A DNA stretch of 6,612 bases, taken from NCBI GenBank assembly GCA_030590745.1, contig JAUVCS010000049.1:1-6612 (forward strand). The letters are read 5' to 3'. The notes under the pieces are model-generated. The model saw nothing but the letters and a program-made list of their open reading frames with translations, was not told where the DNA came from and did no database searches. Origin of the DNA: Desulfuromusa sp. Its GTDB lineage: Bacteria; Desulfobacterota; Desulfuromonadia; Desulfuromonadales; Geopsychrobacteraceae. This document shows, in pieces, positions 1 through 5,639 of the stretch. The position numbers were made by a program, and so were the translations under genes. Position 1 is the first letter of the stretch, and each line of letters begins with the position of its first letter.

Positions 1-314
1 CTGTTGCAGCCATAAAAAAGGGCCAACTCTTTTTCCAGGGCACGGTGTCCAGAAAAAGTACCATTGGCCATTCGCGACCCAGTTGTCCCGGTCCCTTCTC
101 TACCCAGAGTTTCCTGAGCAGCCGCTATACAGCGTGGGTCAAAAGTCAAGCCGAGATAATTGTTGGTTCCAGCCAGGATAACCCGCTGGCCATCGATAGA
201 ACCCTCGGTAGCAGAGTAAATTTCTTCAATGACAACATTGAAAGGATTAATTCCCTCCGGAAGCAGCGTCTCGCGGGTGACAGCCATCGCATTTAACTTA
301 TCCAGAATACCCAT
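1..314 (-). CDS. spt: Serine palmitoyltransferase (alpha-oxoamine synthase family), N-terminal part, cut by the window edge
   Basis: This is the first 104 codons of a PLP-dependent alpha-oxoamine synthase, read from ATG at 314-312 and leaving the window at base 1. Visible motifs are NNYLGL (residues 51-56), GTGTTGSRMANGT (74-86) and SGHRALEKELALFYG (88-102), all typical of the family's N-terminal region. The family also contains AONS (BioF), KBL and ALA synthase; sequence alone over this stretch does not cleanly separate them. The context (adjacent dedicated ACP, CerR-like reductase and acyl-ACP ligase) argues strongly for serine palmitoyltransferase, which condenses L-serine with an acyl thioester to 3-ketosphinganine in the first committed step of sphingolipid synthesis. 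Members are usually around 400 residues, so about three quarters, including the PLP lysine, lies outside the window. The start codon overlaps the ACP stop by one base (TAATG), which indicates translational coupling. There is only a weak purine stretch (GCAGAG) as a ribosome binding site. Confidence 0.85.
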   Translation of the reverse strand, partial: MGILDKLNAMAVTRETLLPEGINPFNVVIEEIYSATEGSIDGQRVILAGTNNYLGLTFDPRCIAAAQETLGREGTGTTGSRMANGTFSGHRALEKELALFYGCN

Positions 315-568
315 TATTCTCTGCCTACAATCTGTTGAATCTGTACTACAAAATCTTTTACCGTCTGTAAATTTGACAGATCATTTAACGGATAAGTGAT
401 ATCAAAAATATCTTCCACCTCTTCCAGCATCTCCATAAGTTTTAACGAATCAAAACCCAGGTCATTGATTAAATCCGTATCGTCCTTGATTGGTGCCTGC
501 AACTGAGCATGTTCCTGAAGCAGAGCTTCAACCTGTTGAAAAACTGTATCGTATTCTGGGGTCGTCAT
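314..568 (-). CDS. Dedicated acyl carrier protein of the sphingolipid operon
   Basis: An 84-residue acidic protein with the length and helical pattern of a type II acyl carrier protein. The phosphopantetheine attachment site is the DSL motif in LGFDSLKLMEML, with Ser41 as the modified residue; the acidic helix II (EMLEEVEDIFDI) that docks partner enzymes follows. It is not expected to be the housekeeping fatty-acid ACP because it sits between spt and the reductase gene, as in the Caulobacter ceramide island. There it is thought to receive a fatty acyl chain from the AMP ligase and present it to Spt. The start is ATG at 568-566 with a GGAG about 11 bases upstream. It lies 34 bases after the cerR stop, and its stop overlaps the spt start. 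The cytosolic location and role follow from the family and context. Confidence 0.9.
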   Translation of the reverse strand: MTTPEYDTVFQQVEALLQEHAQLQAPIKDDTDLINDLGFDSLKLMEMLEEVEDIFDITYPLNDLSNLQTVKDFVVQIQQIVGRE

Positions 569-602
569 AACTTTTAGAACTCCAACAACTAAAAAAGAAT
601 CT

Positions 603-1526
603 TTAGTAAAAAAGGCGTCTCATTCCGTCAGAAAATAAAATTTCAGGTTGCCATCCAATAGCTTGGGTAATTGCGGCATTGTCACTGACCCAATCCGGAT
701 GGAAAATTTCTCTCACTTTTCCCGGAGTCATCATCGGTTGATAGCTACTCAGAGATGCTATAGCCATATTGATTCGGCCAACGATGGATATCAGTCCGCG
801 TGGGAGTGAAAAACAGTGGGCCGGTTTGCCGTTGAGCTGAGTAGCAATCGCCGCAATTTGCGCCCAAGTATAGCCATTAGGGTGGCCGTCATGCAACTCA
901 AAACATTGCCCGTCAGAGATTATATCCGGACGGAGCAGACAGGCCACCGCCTCTGCCAGATCATCGACGTAAAGGAGCGAAAACCGCCCTCCTTTACTAC
1001 CAACAACAGGAACAATACCGCGCCGGATCAATTTTAGCAGCGGTAGCATTTCGCGATCTCCCAGGCCGTAAACAGCAGGAGGACGAAGAATATTCCAGGA
1101 AATCTTGCCGTCATACCCCAGCAAAACATCTTCACCTAGTTTTTTACTTAAAGCATAAGCAGAGAGGGAAGGTTCGCGGGCAGCCAAAGAAGATATCAAC
1201 AAGAGACGGGGCACCCCCTGCTCAACAGCGACCTGAAGTAGTCTTTCTACCCCTTCAACGTTGATTTTCTTAAATTGTTCCAGAGTCGCTCCACGCACCG
1301 CTCCAGCACAGTGGACAATCACATCAACATTGGTCACAAGAGTACGGAGGCTATCTGCATCTTCCAGGTTGCCAGCCACCCATTCAACTGAATTTATAGT
1401 TTTTGGAGGAAGGGAGGAGGAACCAGGACGGTACAATGCTTTAACCTGGAAATCCTGGGCGGTTAAATGTTTGAGCAATACTCGACCAATGAAGCCAGTT
1501 GCCCCTGTGAGTGCGATTGTTGCCAC
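603..1526 (-). CDS. cerR: NAD(P)-dependent epimerase/dehydratase-family protein, probable ceramide (3-keto) reductase
   Basis: A 307-residue extended short-chain dehydrogenase. The Rossmann motif TGATGFIG is at residues 7-14. Arg33 in ALYRPG is placed to favour NADPH. The catalytic triad candidates are Ser112/113 in LISS, Tyr124 and Lys128 (YALSK). NILRPPAVYG (145-154) is the usual substrate-side loop of the family. The position between the ACP and the acyl-ACP ligase matches CerR of Caulobacter, reported to reduce the keto group of the oxidised ceramide after N-acylation; an acyl-dihydrosphingosine precursor or another sterol/dihydroflavonol-type substrate cannot be excluded from sequence. 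The start is a GTG at 1526-1524 (it gives the typical N-terminus MATIALTGATG). No in-frame ATG, GTG or TTG lies between it and the upstream in-frame stop, and there is no Shine-Dalgarno sequence. A 14-codon ORF ends two bases before it (see that entry). Confidence 0.83.
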   Translation of the reverse strand: MATIALTGATGFIGRVLLKHLTAQDFQVKALYRPGSSSLPPKTINSVEWVAGNLEDADSLRTLVTNVDVIVHCAGAVRGATLEQFKKINVEGVERLLQVAVEQGVPRLLLISSLAAREPSLSAYALSKKLGEDVLLGYDGKISWNILRPPAVYGLGDREMLPLLKLIRRGIVPVVGSKGGRFSLLYVDDLAEAVACLLRPDIISDGQCFELHDGHPNGYTWAQIAAIATQLNGKPAHCFSLPRGLISIVGRINMAIASLSSYQPMMTPGKVREIFHPDWVSDNAAITQAIGWQPEILFSDGMRRLFY

Positions 1527-1528
1527 AA

Positions 1529-1573
1529 CTAAGTTCGTTTTACGGGAAGTGTTAAGATAGGATCAATGTTCAT
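1529..1573 (-). CDS. Possible 14-codon leader ORF upstream of cerR
   Basis: In the 88-base gap between the ligase stop and the cerR GTG there is an ATG at 1573-1571, preceded by the purine run AAAGGG, that reads MNIDPILTLPVKRT and stops at TAG 1531-1529, two bases before the GTG. The GTG itself has no ribosome binding site, so ribosomes ending the leader could reinitiate on cerR. The ORF is very short and could be chance; nothing else supports it as a real peptide. Confidence 0.25.
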   Translation of the reverse strand: MNIDPILTLPVKRT

Positions 1574-1614
1574 CCCTTTGTCCAATAACAGCGGGGTGTG
1601 AGTCAGTCACATCC

Positions 1615-3405
1615 TCAGATTGCCTGCTTTTCAAACAAAAGATCGTCAATAACTTGCTTTCGTTCTTCCTGACGACTCAAATAATCGCGCTGAGTACCAG
1701 CACGGGAGAGTTTCCCCGAAGAAGTTCGTGGGAGAGTGTGCGCGGGAACAAGTTCAATGGTGCAGTTAATACCAACTTCTTCACGGATAATACGGGAAAG
1801 GCGAACCGACAACTCATTTCGCTTGGTCTCATCGGTTTCACGGTACTGGACAACCATAACGGCAGTCTCCAGGCCATCGTCAGTCGTAACTGAAATTGCC
1901 GAAGCATCGCCAGGCCTGATCTCAGGCTGCAACTCTGCGTAAAATTCCAGATCCTGAGGCCAAAAGTTGCGCCCGTTGATGATGATCATATCCTTTTCGC
2001 GCCCGGTAATCATCAAACTTCCTTCATACAGATAGCCAATATCTCCAGTGTTCAACCACCCATCAGCAGAAAGAACCTTGGCTGTTGCAACAGGAGCAGC
2101 AAAATAACCACGCATGACACTTGGACCACGAACATGGATAGTTCCACATTTTCGATCCGGCAGAGTCTGACCAGACTCGTCACGAATAACAATCTCATGC
2201 CCAGGTAGCGGAACACCACAATTGACCAATTTTTTGGTGCGACATCCTGAAGACTTTTGCTCAGAACTGTCCGCTACAGGCAGTGCTTCCTGGTATGTTG
2301 ACAAATGGTCTGCATCGATTTCATCGACCATCACTCCCAGATCAATCGGAGCAAAGCTGACAGCAAGTGAGCATTCAGCCATTCCGTAACTGGCAACAAA
2401 GGCCTTACGATTAAAACCAAGGGGTTTTAATTTTTCAGCAAACGCCTCTAAAATTTCGATCTGGATCGTTTCCGCTCCAACTCCGGCAACTCGCCAGGCA
2501 CTGAGATCTAATGGCTTTGCATCATTAAGACGAACGCGACGCGAACTCAACTCATAACCAAAAGGAGGTCCAAAGGAAATAGTTCCACGGTTATTGCTCA
2601 TCAAATTGAGCCAGAGTCGTGGCCGCATAGCAAAATCACGGGTGGCCAGATAATCAACAGAGAGCTGTGCTGCCAGAGGTGCCAGGACAAATCCAACCAA
2701 CCCCATATCATGATAATAGGGTAGCCAAGAAACACATCTGTCACCCTGACGGACTTTGAGTCCATCCCTGATGATTCCAGCAAGATTATGCATCACCGCT
2801 GCTTCACTGACCATAACCCCCCTCGGAAAACGGGTACTTCCTGAGGTATACTGGAGGTAGGCATTTTCTTCAGCCTGCAATGGGTACAGTTCAACTGATT
2901 GTTCTTCAAGATCGTCAAATGTTTGGGGCGTACCGACCAGTTTTAGCTCCAGACCAGCAGTGGCTTCCAACAGGTAGGGTAAGAATTCTGTCATGGCGAC
3001 AGCAACCGTTGCCTGACTTTTCGCCAACAAACCTTTTAATTGTTCAACATAAGCCTTGTGTCCACCCAGATGGATCGAAGCTGGCAACGGAACAGGAGTG
3101 TACCCCGCATATTGGCAGGCAAAAAAGAATCGTGGGAAATCCGGGTGGGTCTCTGCGACAATAGCAACTCGAGCGCCCCTCTCCATCCCTAGCCCAAGGA
3201 GGCGTTTCGCCAGAGCCCGCGCTTTCTGCTGCAATTCCGAATAGGGAAGAGTGGCATGAAGCTTGCCTCGTCCATCGTAGAAATTGAGCCCACTCTCTCC
3301 CTTGGCAGCATAATCAAGCGCTTCTGCCAGATTGGAAAAGTCGGCATTCCGAAGAGGAACATGGCTCTCTGTAGGGGTAGGATTGGAAATATTCATTTTG
3401 TCCAT
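1615..3405 (-). CDS. Fatty acyl-AMP ligase / acyl-ACP synthetase (FAAL-like), first gene of the ceramide operon
   Basis: A 596-residue member of the adenylate-forming (ANL) superfamily. Motifs in order: P-loop-like YTSGSTRFPRG (186-196), WLPYYHDMGLVG (228-238), YGMAECS (340-346), TGDIG (453-457), GREKDMIIINGRN (468-480) followed by WPQDLE, and TLPRTSSGK (557-565) with the adenylation lysine Lys565. The SGSTRFPRG, HDMGLVG and NGRNFWPQDLE forms resemble fatty acyl-AMP ligases (FadD32/FAAL type) rather than ordinary acyl-CoA ligases, so transfer to an ACP phosphopantetheine is more likely than to CoA. This fits the ACP gene downstream and the acyl-ACP synthetase (AasR) in the Caulobacter ceramide cluster. 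The gene is preceded by a sigma-54-like promoter with an expected leader of about 30 bases. The chosen ATG (3405-3403), like the alternative ATG three codons later, has no recognisable Shine-Dalgarno sequence. Acyl-CoA ligase remains the alternative. Confidence 0.85.
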   Translation of the reverse strand: MDKMNISNPTPTESHVPLRNADFSNLAEALDYAAKGESGLNFYDGRGKLHATLPYSELQQKARALAKRLLGLGMERGARVAIVAETHPDFPRFFFACQYAGYTPVPLPASIHLGGHKAYVEQLKGLLAKSQATVAVAMTEFLPYLLEATAGLELKLVGTPQTFDDLEEQSVELYPLQAEENAYLQYTSGSTRFPRGVMVSEAAVMHNLAGIIRDGLKVRQGDRCVSWLPYYHDMGLVGFVLAPLAAQLSVDYLATRDFAMRPRLWLNLMSNNRGTISFGPPFGYELSSRRVRLNDAKPLDLSAWRVAGVGAETIQIEILEAFAEKLKPLGFNRKAFVASYGMAECSLAVSFAPIDLGVMVDEIDADHLSTYQEALPVADSSEQKSSGCRTKKLVNCGVPLPGHEIVIRDESGQTLPDRKCGTIHVRGPSVMRGYFAAPVATAKVLSADGWLNTGDIGYLYEGSLMITGREKDMIIINGRNFWPQDLEFYAELQPEIRPGDASAISVTTDDGLETAVMVVQYRETDETKRNELSVRLSRIIREEVGINCTIELVPAHTLPRTSSGKLSRAGTQRDYLSRQEERKQVIDDLLFEKQAI

Positions 3406-3444
3406 TTATTGATTAGTTTGCGGTAATAGATAATGAATTAACTA

Positions 3445-3460
3445 AGCAAGGTTAATGCCA
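3445..3460 (-). promoter_or_regulatory. Sigma-54 (RpoN) -24/-12 promoter of the ceramide operon
   Basis: On the minus strand the bases read TGGCATTAACCTTGCT, compared with the RpoN consensus TGGCAC-G-N4-TTGCW. The -24 GG and -12 GC are intact and separated by exactly the required 10 bases, and the TGGCA and TTGCT blocks match; only consensus positions 6 and 7 differ. Transcription would start near 3434, leaving a leader of about 30 bases to the ligase ATG at 3405. I saw no good sigma-70 -35/-10 pair at a better position. The match is by eye only. Confidence 0.65.
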
Positions 3461-3522
3461 ATATGAAAAACTGTGATATATCATCAAGATACAATATTAC
3501 ACGATATTAAAACGAGTAAATC

Positions 3523-3560
3523 GTTGCATCCTTGCTAACAATCTGTGGCAATCCTGCAAC
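3523..3560. promoter_or_regulatory. Symmetric TTGC/GCAA dyad, candidate activator (bEBP) binding site
   Basis: The arms GTTGCATCCTTGC (3523-3535) and GCAATCCTGCAAC (3548-3560) are inverted repeats identical at 10 of 13 positions, with the central three bases differing. Written as modules, it is TTGC-N4-TTGC-N12-GCAA-N4-GCAA, symmetric around 3541.5. The centre lies about 107 bases upstream of the predicted transcription start, in the usual range for an enhancer-binding protein that activates sigma-54 RNA polymerase. The identity of the protein is unknown. Confidence 0.45.
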
Positions 3561-3700
3561 AATATGCCTGCGTGGTAAATTTATGGGGTTTCTGCGATCT
3601 AACGCATAAAAAACCACATTGGCCTTCTATTCGAACTGATATAACAACTTTTTCAGGAAAATAATAGTATTTTGTTAGCCTTACATACAGAAACTCTGGC

Positions 3701-3866
3701 TAGGAAGCTGTCGGACTATACGGGCCGAAGCGAAAATTCGGAAGTTTGAGACCAGATTTTAGCTCGTTTGAGATTAATAGCCGTAGCTATTGGTCGAAAA
3801 GGAGCTGAAATATGGGCCGAACAGCCGGATTTGCAGCCGGGTCATGGATAGTCCGACAGCCTCCTA
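3701..3866. mobile_element. 166-bp TA-flanked palindromic element (MITE-like or REP-like)
   Basis: The ends, TAGGAAGCTGTCGGACTAT (3701-3719) and ATAGTCCGACAGCCTCCTA (3848-3866), are inverted repeats matching at 18 of 19 positions. The interior is also largely self-complementary: an arm at about 3751-3764 pairs with about 3806-3819 (12 of 14), and the apex is the hairpin AATAGC-CGTA-GCTATT around 3777-3792, extended by G-U wobble pairs. The whole element therefore folds into one long imperfect hairpin. Both ends are TA, consistent with TA target duplication as made by IS630/Tc1-mariner-type transposases. There is no coding capacity, so any mobility would need a transposase in trans. Lying 15 bases past the HIT stop, it may also act as that gene's transcription terminator. 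Confidence 0.7.
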
Positions 3867-3880
3867 TGCACAAAGCCAAC

Positions 3881-4330
3881 CTACCTTTCGGCAACCACTT
3901 CCCCGGTGAAGATTTTTTGCAGTGTTTGTAGAATTTTTTTGGTGATTATTTCGTCAATTGCATTGCATTGGGTTAAGTCTGGAGGCCCAGGCCAACCGGG
4001 ATCGTTAAATTTATGCTCACCGAATACCCGCGTCTGGGCATAACGAGGCAATACATGAAAATGGACATCGCGATCAACCATCATCAACATCAGATAATTA
4101 ATTTTATCGTAAGAAAAACAACTTTCAAGGTGGCACTCTATAGCGGTTGTGACCTCTTTCAGTTCGGAAAAAGCTTCTGAACTTATCTCTGAAAACGTAT
4201 CAACCTCATCCTTGCAGATAAGAACCAGAGACCCCAGAGTTGCTTGTTGAGGACGCAATAATACAACCCAGTGGCGATAATCTTTAATCAGGGTTTCTGG
4301 ATAACCAAATTTCTTCATCGTAGCATTCAT
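3881..4330 (-). CDS. HIT-family protein (nucleotide hydrolase/transferase fold)
   Basis: A 149-residue histidine-triad family protein. The signature is VDRDVHFHVLPRY (85-97), which aligns with HxHxHxx as Asp88-Val-His90-Phe-His92-Val-Leu. The central histidine (His90), the nucleophile in characterised HIT enzymes, is kept, while the first histidine is aspartate, as I recall for some bacterial members. HIT proteins bind nucleotides and hydrolyse or transfer nucleotidyl groups (Ap4A, nucleoside phosphoramidates, acyl-adenylates); the substrate here is not predictable. The start is ATG at 4330-4328 with a good GAGGTG five bases upstream, preferred over the internal ATG at 4318. It is a single-gene transcription unit pointing at the ceramide operon and divergent from the ceramide synthase gene. 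No signal peptide is seen, so it should be cytosolic. A role in sphingolipid metabolism is inferred from position only. Confidence 0.8.
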   Translation of the reverse strand: MNATMKKFGYPETLIKDYRHWVVLLRPQQATLGSLVLICKDEVDTFSEISSEAFSELKEVTTAIECHLESCFSYDKINYLMLMMVDRDVHFHVLPRYAQTRVFGEHKFNDPGWPGPPDLTQCNAIDEIITKKILQTLQKIFTGEVVAER

Positions 4331-4387
4331 CGACTCACCTCTCTTTACCGAAGTCCAGCAATAATTCTCCTGTTAAAAATGACTTAC

Positions 4388-4416
4388 ATGTTAACTACGT
4401 TTCAAGTATTATTCAA
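4388..4416 (-). promoter_or_regulatory. Weak candidate sigma-70 promoter for the HIT gene
   Basis: On the minus strand, TTGAAT (4416-4411) and TAACAT (4393-4388) are separated by 17 bases, each matching 4 of 6 consensus positions. Transcription would start near 4380, some 50 bases before the HIT ATG. The sequence is AT-rich and such matches arise easily by chance. Confidence 0.3.
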
Positions 4417-4464
4417 TCGGTCAAACCTTTCTTGCAGTCGCCAGGCAGACACACATATTGATAA

Positions 4465-4470
4465 TATAAT
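4465..4470 (+). promoter_or_regulatory. TATAAT box just upstream of the ceramide synthase gene
   Basis: A perfect -10 hexamer lies 11 bases before the ATG at 4482. There is no convincing -35 at 16-18 bases, and transcription from it would leave an almost leaderless mRNA, in line with the lack of a clear Shine-Dalgarno sequence (only CAGG at a long spacing). The overlapping GATAAT at 4460-4465 is an alternative. This is a weak call. Confidence 0.25.
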
Positions 4471-4481
4471 CAGGCCATTCA

Positions 4482-5639
4482 ATGCCAAACGGTAATCAGA
4501 ACTTTGAGCAATTACAAATCATACCGGTTGCCGGACGCCGTTTGTTGCGTAGCTTCATTATGCTGCCATGGACACTGTATGTTGATGATCCCTGCTGGGT
4601 TCCACCGCTGATATTCGAGAGGAAATGGCACCTTTCAGCCAAAAACCCCTACTTTGAGCATGCTGATTTTCAGGCCTGGATTGCCTGCCGGGGGAAACGG
4701 GTTGTGGGTCGAATCAGTGCTCAGGTTGATCAACTTCATTTGCAGCGCTACCATGACGCCACCGGTTTCTTTGGCTTTTTGGAAGCGAAGGATGATGAGG
4801 AAACTTTCCACGCCCTGTTCGAAGTTGCTGAGGAGTGGTTACGCCAGAAAGGGATGGAGAGAATCAGTGGCCCGTTCAGCCTTTCAATTAACGATGAGTG
4901 CGGCCTGCTGGTCGAGGGTTTTGATAGTCCGCCACCGATCATGCTGGGGCACGCTCTCCCCTATTATAAAACGCGGGTAGAAGAGCAGGGCTTTGCCAAA
5001 GAGCAGGATTTGCTGGCGTATCGGGTTGCGACCGAGACTCCGCAACCCCGCCATCTTGAAATGCTTATCAAACGGAGTGGCGGACAGGTTAAAGTTCGCC
5101 CCATGCGGCGTGATTCTTTCAACGAAGATCTGGCAATTATCCAGGATATTTTTGAAGATGCCTGGTCTGAAAACTGGGGTTTTATCCCTTTTACCCCGGC
5201 TGAATTTGCTGAGCTTGGAAAAAACCTCAAACTTTTGGTTGACGCTGATTTTGTCAGGATTGCCGAAGTTGATGGTGAACCAGCCGGCATGATGATTGTC
5301 TTTCCTAACCTCAATGAGATGATAAAAGATTTAAATGGCCGCCTTCTTCCACTCGGTTGGTTGAAACTGCTATGGCGGCTGAAGGTTGTCGGTGCAAAGT
5401 CGGCAAGAGTCCCCCTGATGGGGGTCAAACGTCGCTTTCAAGGAAGCAGGCTGGGCGTGGCTATAGCCCTGATGATGATTTCACCGGTCCATATAAAAGC
5501 TCGTAAACAGGGGATTAAAGAAGTGGATATGTCGTGGATTCTGGAACAAAATCAGGTGATGTGCAAAATCATTGAGTCAGTAGGCAGCACTCTCTACAAG
5601 AGATATCGTATTTATCAGAAGGAACTCAACACAAAATGA
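4482..5639 (+). CDS. GNAT-fold acyltransferase, probable bacterial ceramide synthase (bCerS)
   Basis: A 385-residue protein of the GNAT-like family that, as I recall, includes the bacterial ceramide synthase of Caulobacter. Conserved-looking blocks are the LPW..LY..DP.WVPPL region (28-43), VGRISAQVD (75-83), GPFSLSINDECGLLVEGF (130-147), AWSENWGFIPF (227-237), FVRIAEVDGEPAGMMIVFPN (257-276), the acyl-donor phosphate-loop candidate RRFQGSRLG (317-325, of the R/QxxGxG/A type with Arg at the last position), SWILEQNQVM (351-360) and YKRYRIYQK (372-380). It would transfer an acyl group to the amine of the 3-ketosphinganine made by Spt. No transmembrane segment is obvious, though the stretch 288-300 is hydrophobic. 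The ATG at 4482 is preferred over Met27 because conserved sequence begins near residue 11. The stop overlaps the next start (ATGA). Older annotations call such proteins plain N-acetyltransferases; the function rests largely on the neighbouring pathway genes. Confidence 0.7.
   Translation: MPNGNQNFEQLQIIPVAGRRLLRSFIMLPWTLYVDDPCWVPPLIFERKWHLSAKNPYFEHADFQAWIACRGKRVVGRISAQVDQLHLQRYHDATGFFGFLEAKDDEETFHALFEVAEEWLRQKGMERISGPFSLSINDECGLLVEGFDSPPPIMLGHALPYYKTRVEEQGFAKEQDLLAYRVATETPQPRHLEMLIKRSGGQVKVRPMRRDSFNEDLAIIQDIFEDAWSENWGFIPFTPAEFAELGKNLKLLVDADFVRIAEVDGEPAGMMIVFPNLNEMIKDLNGRLLPLGWLKLLWRLKVVGAKSARVPLMGVKRRFQGSRLGVAIALMMISPVHIKARKQGIKEVDMSWILEQNQVMCKIIESVGSTLYKRYRIYQKELNTK

Larger units (their letters stand above)
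3406..3880. other. 475-bp non-coding region between the ceramide operon and the HIT gene
   Basis: No credible gene lies here on either strand. From left to right it holds the leader and the sigma-54-like promoter of the ligase operon, an AT-rich stretch (about 3461-3520), the TTGC/GCAA dyad, an AT-rich stretch without recognisable signals (about 3561-3700), and the palindromic MITE-like element. The HIT gene stop codon begins 15 bases to the right of that element. Confidence 0.7.

Noticed and set aside
45..296. Plus-strand 83-codon ORF at the left edge
   Set aside because: It is antisense to the clearly recognisable oxoamine synthase reading on the minus strand and has no family-like sequence.
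1597..1611. TGTGA-GTCAG-TCACA palindrome between ligase and cerR, resembling a CRP/FNR half-site pair
   Set aside because: The spacer is five bases where CRP-type sites need six, and it lies inside the operon a few bases after the ligase stop with no promoter near. It is most likely chance.
3593..3606. TGCG-ATCTAA-CGCA hairpin followed by an A-rich run, considered as a terminator
   Set aside because: The stem is only four pairs, and on neither strand is it followed by a T run in the right orientation.
4432..4465. TTGCAG as a -35 for the ceramide synthase gene
   Set aside because: The spacing to GATAAT is 22 bases, and to the weak TATTGA 18 bases; neither makes a convincing promoter.
4271..4495. 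Plus-strand ORF of 74 codons across the divergent spacer
   Set aside because: It overlaps both the start of the HIT gene and the start of the ceramide synthase gene, has no ribosome binding site or recognisable domain, and removes the promoter space of both.
4964..5428. Minus-strand 154-codon ORF inside the ceramide synthase gene
   Set aside because: The Ser/Arg-rich, low-complexity composition is typical of an antisense shadow, and the plus-strand frame carries conserved motifs.
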